A stretch of 64,000 nucleotides of DNA from Emydura subglobosa (lineage: Eukaryota > Chordata > Testudines > Chelidae): the NCBI GenBank assembly GCA_007922225.1, contig ML680086.1:13430540-13494539 (forward strand), read 5' to 3'. This document shows, piece after piece, positions 46,120-58,200 of this stretch (position 1 is its first letter; every line of letters starts with the position of its first letter). A program made the translations under genes and the position numbers. Below the pieces are notes generated by a model, which saw nothing but the letters and a program-made list of their open reading frames with translations, made no database searches and was not told the origin of the DNA.

Positions 46120-49100
46120 CACTTCTGCGATGGGGCTAAGAGGAATACAGCAGCCATCTAACAGCACACATCAACCAAATACACTAGCTAAGAGCAGATG
46201 CTGGTTTGTTTTCTGATGACCCCATTAACAGAACTCTTATTGGGTACAAATCTGCCAGCCTTATTCATGTTGCGCAGCGTGTTGCTATGCAAGAAGTCCA
46301 AGTGTAATCTGTTAAGATACATGGTATCTATCACAGTAGTATCTGTGCAACGATTAATGTATTTATCTTCACAATACCCACGTGAGCCAGGGCAATGGTT
46401 TTCCACCTTTTTTCATTTGTGGACCCCTAAGAAATTTCGAATGGAGGTGCGGACTCCTTGAGAAATCTTAGACCTAGACTGCGGACCCTCAGGGGGAAAC
46501 ATGGAAACCACTGAGCTAGGGAAATACTGTTATCCCTGTTTTACAGATGAGGATTGGAGGCACAGCGTGATTGCAATTTGTCCAAGGTCATACAGGAATC
46601 CTGTGACAGAGGTGGCAACTGAGCCTGGGTTTCCTGAGTCCCAAAGCAAATGTCTTTACCTGAATCCATGCTATTACTTGCACATGAAGTTAGAGCGACA
46701 GAATCTGACCTTACGTTTCTGAGAGCACCAGCGTTATTGGGCACAGTGCTGGGCTGGCCATTCAACTGAAGAACAGAAGCGGGAGCTTGGCCAGTGCATT
46801 GCACTAAAATAGCAGCTTTTCCATTTTAATTTGTATTTCTCCTTGAACGGGGAAGGATTGCTGGGTTTGGGCCTTTGTAGACACTAGAATCTAGCTTCCT
46901 CTTAGCAGCACCTCCCCCCCCCCCCCCCCCCCCCCAGCCCAGAAAGAACAAGGCAGGTCAAATTTGGGACCTCGTCTGTGATACTCTTGCCCCTTTTTAA
47001 TAAACCAAACCGCTAACAACATGGCTATGCATTTCTTTGAAAAACCCAGTAGCACGGGTGCACTGAAAATGCTCATGGCTGGTACGAGAATACGTGTGGT
47101 CGTGGTGAGGGAGCGGATGTAGTAACCCCACTGCTTTCTAATACTATATCTGCGAGCTGTGGATTGATTATTTTTTTAATTGGATCTCTCTCATTCTGAT
47201 TCATGGCAGAGGAAGATGTGCAAAGTTCGGAGGTGGAGCTATTGTAGCTTTTAAACCTATGTACGTACTAATAGGAGAGACGTAATCCCAACCTTTAAAA
47301 ATCTGTCTAATTCAAACCCTCCTCGCTCCCGGTTATAACGCATACTGAGGTTATTTCTCTATTTATTTGGAATGAAATGTAAAATGTAGGTCCTGGTGCC
47401 TCACGGCTATTAAAGATCTTATGGCACTTTTCTTAAGAGCGGTGATTTTAATCTCTGTCCTAGCCAGATTCCGAATCAAGTAATCACTGCCTACCTAAAT
47501 TCCCATTGCAATTACAGTTAGACATGGTATTCTTTACTTCTTGACCTGAGCTGCTGTTCAGCGTTGCCATGCACTGTTTAACATCTTCTGCCTTCTACCC
47601 AAGAGGTGGCTGCATTTCAGGGGTGAGTAACTTGTGCAGGGACAGTATAGGGGTGCAAAGCCCGTGGGAATCTTTGCAGATGGAGGGGGCAGTGTAAATG
47701 TGAGATGATGGTAATACAGGGCTCAGTATTGCCATGTGTCAAGCTCTCTGGCCCAGTCCAGCAAAACATGTAAGCAAAGACTTGACTTCACATAAGTGGT
47801 TCCATTGAAGTCATGTGTGGAGGGTTTTCCAGGAGGCAGGTCATTGTCTAATGTAAGGAACTGGCTTAAGCTAACCTGATACAAGGACACGGACTAAGGC
47901 TGTAGGTAGGTCCATGAGACTAGCAGTGGCTGACATTAAGCATCGTTGTGGTTTGGTGTAACCCAGCCACTTCAAAGAAACCTTGTTCACCAGTACACAG
48001 ACCCCAAATCTGACCTACCCAAATGTGGGATTCCATTCTGTAAGGTGGCTGCAAAAAATGGTATTGTGGGAGTCCCTGCATGTTGTGTCTCACTGAGTCC
48101 ACATTGGATTGGCGCAGATGCCACAGTGTTTGTTTTAATGTCAAGCCAGGCTCCTTCCATCTCATGATGCCAAGAAGACTGACTATCTCTCCAGGGTGTG
48201 CATACGGCCCCAATTATCATTGTATCTGAGCACTTTACAATCTATAGCACACTTATCCTCAAAGCCCCCTAGGAGATAGGGGGCACTGTTATTCCCATCT
48301 TACCGTTGGGGAACTGAGGCACCGAGAAGCTAAATGACTAGGCCAAGGTTATACAGGAAGTCTGTGGCAAAGCATGGACTGGAACCCGGGTCTGCCTAGG
48401 CTAATGCCATAGTTTCGGTGCTGGGTTACCTCTGTGCAGCCCCCTGAATGCTAATGGCATTGAGCTGGCATTCCTGGGGTCCAGATTGGAAGACAATGGA
48501 TTGTGCAGGTATAACTGAACATAAGAATGGCCATGTTGGGTCAAACCAATGGTCCATCTAGCCCAGTATCCTGTCTTTCAACAGTGGCCAGTTCCAGATG
48601 ATTCAGAGGGAATGAACTGTACAGGGCAGTTATCAAATGATCTGTCCCCTGTCGTCCATTCCCAGTTTCTGGCAGTCAAAGGTTTAGGGACATCCAGAGC
48701 ATGGGGTTGCATCCCTCATCCTCTTGGCTAATTGCCATTGATGGACCTATGCTCCATGAACTTATCTAATTCTGTTTTGAACCCTGTTATACTTTTGCCC
48801 TTTCCAACATCCCTTGGCAACGAGTTCCACAGGTTGACTGTGCATTGTGTGAAGAAATATTTCCTTATGTTTGTTTTAAACCTGATGCTTATTAATTTCA
48901 TTGGGTGACCTCTGCCTGGTTCATGTGTTCTGTGAAGAGATAAATAACACTTCCTTATTCACTCTCTCCACACCACTCATGATTTTATAGGCCTCTATCA
49001 TATCCCCCTTTAGTCGTTTCTTTTCTAAATTTAACATTCCTAGTCTTTTTAATCTCTCCTCGTATGGAAGATGTTCCCTACCACTAATCATTTTTATTGT

Positions 49101-52100
49101 CTTACTCTGCCCTTTTTCTAATTCTGATATATCTTTTATGAGATTAGGTGACTAGTGCTGCATGCAGTATTCAAGGTGTGGGCGTACCATGGATTTCTAT
49201 GGTGGCATTATGCTATTTTCTGTCTTATCTATCTCCTAATGATTCCCAACATTCTGTTAGCTTTTTTGACTGTCACTGACCATTGAGTAGGTGTTTTCAG
49301 AGAACTATCCACAATGACTCCAAGATCTTTCTTGAGCAGTAACAGCTGATTTAGATCCCATTATTTTATATGTATAGTTGGGATTATGTTTTCCAATGTT
49401 CATAGCTTTGCATTTATCAACATTGAATTTCATCTGCCATTTTGTTGCCCAGTCACCCAATTTTGTAAGATCCCTTTATAACTCTTCAGTCAGCTGTGGA
49501 CTTAACTGTCTTGAGTAACTTTGTATATCATCTGCAAACTTTTCCACCTCACTGTTAGCTCTTTTTCCAGATCATTTATGTATATGATGAACAGCTCTTG
49601 TCCCAGTACAGATCCCTGGGGGATCCTGCTATTTACTTCTTTCCACTGTGAAAACTGACCCTTTGATTTCTATATTTTAATCTGTTACTGATTCATGAGA
49701 AGACCTTCCTTCTTATCCCATGACTACTTACTTTGCTTAAGAGCCTTTGGTGAGGGACCTTGTCAAAGGCTTTCTGAAAGTCCAAGTACACTATATCCAA
49801 TGGATCACCTTTGTCCATGTGTTTGTTGACACCCTCAGAGAATTCTAGTAGATTGGTGAGGCATGATTTCTCTATACAAAAGCCATGTTGATTCTTCCCC
49901 AACAAATCGTGTTCATCTGTGACTGATCATTCTGTTCTTTCCTATAGTTTCAACCAGTTTGAAGTTAGGCTTACTGGCCTGTCAGAAGTGATTTCTGTCT
50001 TCCATTTAGCACAGAGGTTTTCAAACTATGGGGTGCGCACTCAGTTTGAAAGCTGTCGCCTCCTGCCAGGAGCCGGTGTATTGGAAGCTGGTGGGAGCTT
50101 CACAGCCCACTCAGACTCCTGATTCTCCATGCTGTGAGAGCCGGGACACTGGCTGCCCTCCCTGCCCTGCTCTCCAGGCCGGGCTGCCTCTGCATGGCTG
50201 GGAGGTCCCCAGGTTTGTTTTATTGTCAGATGTGACAGTCACAGCATGGGAGGGCTGGGAGTGGGAGGGACAGAGAGGAGGGCAAAATCCTTGGGCTGAA
50301 GGATTCTCCTGGGTGCAGGGAGGCAGGGAGAACTAAGGCATGAAACTAAGGAGCTGAGGAAGCAGAGTATTCTTGCCCTCTATCCGATCTGGTGGTGGTA
50401 TTTATGGGGCTGATGAAGCGTGGGTATGAACAGGGAAGTAACCCCTAAATTCTGTTGGCATCTCTCCTCTTTGGGAGGATATAAGAGTTTTGGGTGCATG
50501 GATGCTTCTCAAACAGAAGGGGGACAGAATCATTCAGGAAAGCATCTTGGATGTTCCAGTGTCTGTCTGATCAGGGCATTCACATGTGCACTTGCTTTCT
50601 GAGGAGTTTCTTCCTTGTTGCATGTGAAGAGGCCAGGAAGATTCTTGAGTTGTTCAAGTTGGTAGACAAGCAAAGCACTAAAAAGCGGCTGCTCTGCCGC
50701 TGTGTGAGACAAAAGAAGCTGCTGAGAAGAGAAGTTGTATGTGCTAAAACCCAAGCCACAATATCACGTCCTCTCCAGATGCACACGCAGGAGTGTCTGT
50801 GTGGTTGAGAGGGGGCAGAGCAGGCAGCGGTGAGCTGCCATGCGCTCTGTGAGATAGCTGTTGTCACGCTGCCCCCTCTTAGTGTATGGTTTCCGTAGAG
50901 AGAGAAGTTTCTGTTATGAAATCAGTTACTCCCAGAAGAGTGGGCGCTTGGGTCCTGAGAAGTTTCTGGTTTGATTGACTTGTCTCTAAAATGTTTCACC
51001 ACTGAATGGTGTATTTGCGTGAACACAAGTGTCCGACGTGCACTGAGACCTGGCTTTGTTTTCGCTGACAGAGGCGAAGGTTTTAGTTATTTCGCTGTAA
51101 ACAAAACAAACACGGGATAATGATCTTGCTGCGGTATCCGAATGGAGACCAGGCAATTGTAGTGTTTACTGCAAGGCGCATAGGTGAGGTCGGCATTACG
51201 CTACCACCTAGTTTATCACACAGTAAAACTGATTTGTCTCCATGCAGCAGGACAGCTAATGCACATTGCTTATTCCATGGTAGAAACAGACCTTTTTGGT
51301 CAGTGAAGACCTAACTGCTGAGTCTCTTCTAGCCACATCCTGCATTTAAAGTCTTCAACAGGAATAGCCCTTAGCCCTGCACCATCGCTATGGAAAGCCA
51401 TGTTGGACTGTTACTGTGGAATGCTGCAGTATTGTTAAAATGGATAAATCCCTGTGAAGATCCCAGTAAAAAACATGGAGCTGAACTCTCTAGGGAGTTA
51501 CTGCACGATGAGCCAAACTCTGCTCTCAGCTGCATTCATTTCAATCAGAAGTAAGTGCTGTGTGAGGGGAAGGAAGGAGGAATGAACAAAATATAGATCT
51601 TTTAGACTAACCGTATCAATACAAGGAAAGCCCCCTTGTGTTAAGGAAGAGGCCCTGAATGTATCGTAGACTGTGGGAGGTGATGACATAGGTAGGTGGA
51701 TGCGTGGAAACTGTGTGTTTGAAAGAATTATTTTTGGATCTGAGAGTCCATTTATTTATTTATTTACTTATATAAAAATATGGTGCGATATGTTGACTCA
51801 GTTGACAGTGCTGTCAGGATTCTTGTGACTAGACAGAGTTGTTGGGTCTACTTTGGCTGAAAAGGAGGTGGGAAGAGAGTTGTTGCAAAGAGTCATGTGC
51901 AGTTCTGACTAGGAGAATGGGTCCCCTGCCACTCAGGGAACTGGGAGGGAGTTGAAGGCTGTGGGATGGGGAGTCAGGTGCAGTTCTGGCTACATCCAGG
52001 CTAGCTGCACCCTCTGCCAAGCAGGAAGCATGCTGCAGTGAATGCCAATCAACTTCAAAGCCGTATCTAGGGGCAAGTCCAAGTACTGTCAAAAATATGG

Positions 52101-55100
52101 GTTCTTTTATGACAGTTGGCAACCGGAAACAGCTGATCCAGCACGTAGGGGATCAGGTGCACCCTTGTATCTTTGCGGGGCGGAGGGGGTACACGTATGC
52201 GCATGCAATGGCAAATGGATCCAAGTGATGGTCTCTATTTCCAGTGTTGTTTTTAGCTATATTCATAATCCATCCTACGGATAACAGTTGAAGGGTCATT
52301 CACACAGCGAGTCCCAAGTTACTTGAGTTGCTGTGAGTAACATGTTCCTTGCTGCAGTCTGTTACTTGGTCAGGAGTGAACATACTTGTTTGCTCTCCTG
52401 CCCACCAGAGCCTTCCGCCTGTGCTGCTGTTGGGTGGCGTGTCGGATTTCTACCCAGCCAAATAAACTAAAATGAAATGCAGGGTCATGTTACTCCCCAG
52501 TCTATGCAGTAAGTGGAGCTACACCAGGGTTGAATTACATCCCCCTCCCCACCCCCGTTTGCAGTAAGCTGTATTCTGAATTGCTTGGAAACATCGGGTT
52601 TCTAGAAAATGTGACTCACAAATGTCATTATTTGGTTCCCCTGAAGATTAAAGACACTTTTCCAGGAAGCAAGCGGTTCTGGTTTTTTTAGGGTAATCAA
52701 AATCCTTTCCCAGAATCTACTCTGGGAAGGGTAGGCATTGAGGGTATCCCCTTGCCCTCCTACATTCAGATCCATCTAATCAATCTCAATGTACAGTGTA
52801 CCCATCCCTATCCTATCTTGGCACAACTGAAATAGCTCACATTGAATTCAAAGCGTCTCCTACCTTGTTCTAGATGCTGCCTTAAAGTGAGATCACTTGG
52901 CTGGTGTCTTGAGAGGACTGTAGCTGGGATGTTCTTGAGTTCCGTTCCTTGTTGGGAGTGCTGGCTGACTTGCCCTGTGTTCCAACAGCATGACGCTGGG
53001 GCAGCCCAGTCTGAGGTGCCGAGGATTTCCAGAGCCGTAAGCCTGTTCCTGTGCCCCAATAAGTCTGATCCTGGAGGTTGTTGGCATTCATTATAGCTGC
53101 ACGCTGTCTTCGTGCCGATATGGTCTGGGCATTCAGTTTCTGACTGTGTCTCAGTTGCCTAAGTTTAACTTGCCCCGTTCAGCCATTGCCTTTCTGCTGG
53201 ACCTTTTGCCTGGAGGAAACAGGCTGACGTGCTGGCTGCTCATAACCTGAGCTGAATGTATCCCATCTGATGAATGTAAAAGCAGCACCAGGAGGTTTCT
53301 GGTGCGAGCCCTGACCGGCATGGCATTAAGTAGTCTGCCCACGTCTCAGGTCCAGCCACAGCAAGTGGGATTCCACAAAGTTATCAAAGGTTGGTAGTGT
53401 GAAGGCCCCGGTTGGCAGAACCAAGAAGAAGTAACCGTTGTTGGTCATGCTGGAGTTTTGGGTGATGAAGGAATCTGTTACCTAGTCAATGGGCTGTGAG
53501 AGGGCCATGATTTTCAGTCACTCCCACCTTCATCTATGGTTGCATCCTTCTTAGATTTGTCCTGTAGTGCAATTCACTCCATGTCCCATAATGATGCAGT
53601 TGTGTCTGCCCCAGAGCCAAGTTAGGATTTTCTATTAGAGCCAAATCAGAAGCCAGTTGAACTCCTGTTGCAAGGGAAGGATTATAGCCTATTTAAAAAT
53701 CGGGACAGGTGGCCACCGTATGTCCTTTCTTCACACCCCTTCCCAATCCTAGGTAGTGGCTTGTATTTCTTTAAATGCTGCATGACACGGATTCCAGTTA
53801 GGGGTTTGTTTTCTGTCATTGAAACGATCCCCAGAGATTTTGCTTTTCGTACCTTTTTAAAAAATATTTGCTCTCTGGTAGCTTCCCAGCAGTAAAATAC
53901 GAGAGATTTCCTGTTGGGCTGTGGGAAGGATTCTTTTTTAGGAGCAGGACAGACCTTGGATTCAGTGAAACCTTTCTTTGGTTCTGTAGGGAATAAGCCA
54001 CAATTAGAACTCAGAAGGTTTTGTTTTGTTGGTTCCCGCATTGTGCTTTTCCTGCAGCCTGTTGGGTGCCGCCCGGATGTATTTGGTATTCAGCTGTGTC
54101 TGGCTGGGGGAAGGCCAGTGAAACGTGCTGGTGTATTAATGTAGGCAATAACTCTGGCAGGCTCAGCCTGCAGCTCTGCAGACGTACACAAATGCGGAGA
54201 CTGCACTCGGGCACCTGGTGCCATGTGGGGAGGCAGAGGCCAATGTGATTCCTGTTCATAACTAGACTTGTTAGGGAGATCCATGCAAAAAAGGGGTGGA
54301 CAGAAGTGGCTGCTGTGATCTATTTTGGGTGCGAATGGTTTCAGGGAAAAGTGAAAGGGACACAGCGGAGTAGTTTAAAGCAAAGAGTAGGATGGATCTG
54401 AAAACCTAGCTTGTAATTAGGAGAAGAAGAGATTCTAAATACATGGGGGTTCCAAGACTATGGAGCTTTGTTAAACTGGATTTGATTAAACCGAACTAAA
54501 GGTTTTATGTTCATTGCCATCATTTCAGGGGAGGAAAAACCTTATTTATAAAATTATTTGTTTGTTCTCTTGACAAAACTACAACCCTAAAAAGTAAAAT
54601 GATTCTAAGATGAGGTTACACTTAGGGGAGAAAAAAACTGAAAGAGAATGAAGAGTTCTCCAAATAACCTTAACTCTGCCTCTGCATTCCACTACTCTTG
54701 GATATCATCCATATATATCACAGATAAGAAATGCTTATGATTTAGTGTGGCAGTTTGACAAGGCTTTGCATTGGTTGTGTAATTGACACAAATAGTTACG
54801 TATCTTTTGCTAATGACAGAGCCATTCATTGTGTGCAGTATTCATTCTGCTCTGTCTGGAAGAGCTAAGATGCTAATGTATCCACTTGGTTTGGTGAGTG
54901 ATATAGGTCTGTGGTTAGTGTTGCTAGAGTGGATGGGATGGAGGTGGTTGGCCACAGAGGCTGGGCTGCATGACTTACAACATTACTTATCCCCCTTGCA
55001 CATTACACATGGATTCACAAATGGGGGCGGGTCACCACCAGGCTCAGGACATTCTGATCACACTCACTTTCTTTGTGGCCAGACTAGAGGAGGAGGGTCC

Positions 55101-55247
55101 CAAAACACTTTTCTGTTATAACACAAGGTCACTGCATAAAAAGATTGAGAACCGCTTACAATGTATGAAAACCAGTGATACTTGTAGAGGTGACGGAGAT
55201 GGCAATAGATGTGGCTTTGAGACTTCCGTTGCAATGGCGGATATAAG

Positions 55248-55286
<39 letters not shown>

Positions 55287-58200
55287 CAGAAAGAGAGAAT
55301 CTTGATAAGATCTTGACTCTATTGGGAAGGGTTTTGTGTGTATGTGTAGGATAAGAGCTCAGAGGTTAGCATAGCAATCTTGGGAAGGGACTGAGAACTG
55401 GAGGAGAAAAAAGACTGTGGTCCAGTAGGAATTGCACACAGTGAACAATTGGTGCATAGAATGAGATGTTGCATATCAAACTGTGTAGCAGAAGAGTGTG
55501 GTTCACAACATCATAGCAGAACATGTACAATGTGGCAGTGTGGATACATTTTGGCAGGGATTCCGGAGCTGAATTAAGGCTTGTTTGCAGTAATTTACAT
55601 CTGAGTGTTCGTCCAAACGTAACTTTTAAAAGTAAACTTTAGCCTCTCTTTGCTTTTGCATTTCAAAAAAAGTTCTGAGAAGCTCCTTCTCCCTAAAAAT
55701 TATAGATCTGAACTTTAAAACTGCAGCTTAACTAAATTGGAGGGGGAGAGTGCAGTTGTATGGGAATTTCCTGAGAATTTTCCCCGCTCCATGAGTGTAA
55801 TATCTGATCAGTGACTCCTTGATGCACGTGTTTGATCTGCCTGGATTTTGAATGCTGTATTAAACTATATCCAGTTCAGATCTTTTTGAACCACTTCTGT
55901 ATTGTCAGTTCACGTGCAGGCTTGTTAGTTTGCAGCTGTGTGATGAGCACTATCAGGGCATGAGCAACCAGGTTTATAAACTTGGTGGCGTTCTCAGAAT
56001 TGAGAAAGTACAGTATTGTACTGGTGTTGTCCAAAGTTAACCCACCAGGCTTCACAGAAATAGCCAAAGGCATGAATCCTTGTTGATTTCAGTGGAGTAA
56101 GCCAAGTTCAGAGGTTCTAAGCCAAACCATATTTGATGGACGACCTGAGTGAGAAGGTGGTTGTGGGGGAAAAGAGAGTTGGGAAACATTAAAAAGTGTA
56201 ACCTCACGTAGCACCTGTCTGATCTGAATCCCAATCCAGTAAAAAAGGATCCCATCAGAAATTTTCACCATCACAGTTGGCCCTAGCTGACAGTCATGCT
56301 AACAGTCTCTTAGCTGAGAAATCAAGGACCGAATGAGTCATGAAGATTGAAATGCCCTCTCAACCCCTTCAAGGGCATGGCTGAGGTGCACTGCTGGGGT
56401 GAGAGGAAGCACTCAGGCACTGGGGCTGGCTGTGCAGGGGGCTTTGTAGCCTCAATCAATAACAACAAGCCTCTTAAGAAGGAGAGAGGTAGGTCAGGAT
56501 AAGGACAAGGAAAGGAGGTTGAAGGGGGCAGGCGGAATCCTTCCTTTCTACCTCTCCAGGCCATGGAGCAGCTGTGGAGTTGCTCTGAGTCTGCTACTGA
56601 CAGTGCTGAAGCTGTGCTAGGCTGGGGCTCCCCGGCTCAGCAGGGAGCTATGCTGGTGGATCCCCCCGGTCCCCACCTCCCTGTGTAGAGATATAGGAGG
56701 AAACTGGGCTCCAGTGTGTGTGAAACTCAGACACTCCTGCTGCACAGAGTCATTACCTTGTCCCTACACCCTCATTCCTGCTGCAGCCAGGGTACCCTGG
56801 CCTTCTGCAGAATGGAGCAGGATTTACTGCAGGTGAAGCAGTCAATAATGTATGTTTATAAAGCAGCCTTCCCCTCCCTGCCCTCCAACGTATCCAGGCA
56901 AAGGCAGTTTGTTATGGCCGGGTTTTCAGAGTTAGGTGCCCAACTCCCTTAGGCCAACAGCATCTAATGGCTGCTAAATTCACCTGTGTACCCATACCTT
57001 CAGGTAATGATAGTCATGTTATTGGTGCCCTTCCCTCTGTCTTCTCTAGTGACCAAGGGATCTTTGATGCTTTCTAACAGCCATGATGTCAATAAAAAGT
57101 GAAAGCCCCAAGGTGCTGTCTACCTAGAGAGGGCAGGCTTGGAATGAAAAGTTGTCATTTCCTAGCACAAACCTAGGGGTAGCATCTCTCTGTAGGGCAC
57201 TTGTAGCACCTTACATCTTCTGAAGACTGAATGGCCGTTTACTAAGGAGTCCTCCAGACACCCTTGTGAGCTGGCTGGGATAAATCACACCCGATTTTGC
57301 AGAAGGGAAGACTGAGGTGAAGTGATTTGGCTGAGGTCATGCAACAATCTGTGGCAGAGCAGAGACTTCTGTTTCAACTTCTCAAACCCTAGGCTAATGC
57401 CTAGCCTCTGGGCCCTGCTTGCCTCTCACCCGTTCTCTCCTTCACTGGTGTGTTTGAGAACTCAGATACCCCAGAGCTGTTCTGCTAAATTTTCAGTCTT
57501 CTCATTCCCTTTCTGTTCCTTTTTTCCCCCAGTCGATATTCGTGAAATCCAAGAGATTCGTCAAGGAAATAATTCCCGAGATTTTGACCGATACCAGGAA
57601 GATCCCTCTTTCCGGCCAGACCAGTCTCACTGCTTTGTCGTCCTCTACGGAATGGAGTTCCGGCTGAAAACTCTCAGCCTGCAAGGTGGGCAAAACCCTC
57701 CATTGGCTTTGGATCCGAAGGATTATTTCGGTTGTACACTCAGGGCAGGGATTATAGCTACCTCTTTCTTTTGGGCAGAACTGGGCATGCTATCAGTCAA
57801 TATCCTGTCCAATCTTTGTTGTTACTTAAATATTAAATGGACATAATGTATGTGCTTGAATGCTACTAACTTCAAATATTCCTTTCACCTTTCTTATTGC
57901 TTGTTTAGAGCAGAAAGTTGCACTGATTTAACTTAAGGTATGAATTTAAATTGATAGTAGATCCGTGCCAAAGGCAGTATAGACGTTCTCATTTCAGGTT
58001 CAGGGTGGCTTGTTTCAATTTAGTTTAGGCCAGTTAAGAACAGGTTTAAACTAAAACTGAGACAAGCCACTCTTAAACTGAGCTAAAGGCGTTCAACACA
58101 GCCTTTGGCACTGATTTCACTCTATCTGTTTACAAACTGATTTAAGTTAAATGGGTGCATCTTTCTCCCATGGACAAGCCTTGGTGGGCAGCCATACTGG

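Larger units (their letters stand above)
27022..57532. other. PLCG1: PLCG1 intron 1 (30.5 kb)
   Basis: GT-AG intron with donor gtaagt and a strong pyrimidine tract ttccttttttcccccag. It contains no other gene that I can recognise. Its named contents (MIR, L2-like, 5S-SINE, U2-derived, hAT and other MITEs, CR1, microsatellites) are listed separately. Stretches where I see nothing include 27062-28640, 32000-34850, 41750-42700, 42830-43780, 44800-46080, 50240-55250 and 55290-57170. First introns often hold enhancers, but none can be called from sequence alone. Confidence 0.85.

Noticed and set aside
46393..46513. Simple inverted repeat of no origin
   Set aside because: Near-identical 8-bp flanks and interruption of a MIR point to a hAT insertion.
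57322..57846. 174-codon plus-strand frame as a single gene
   Set aside because: Only 57533-57685 is coding (PLCG1 exon 2); the rest is intron that happens to be open.
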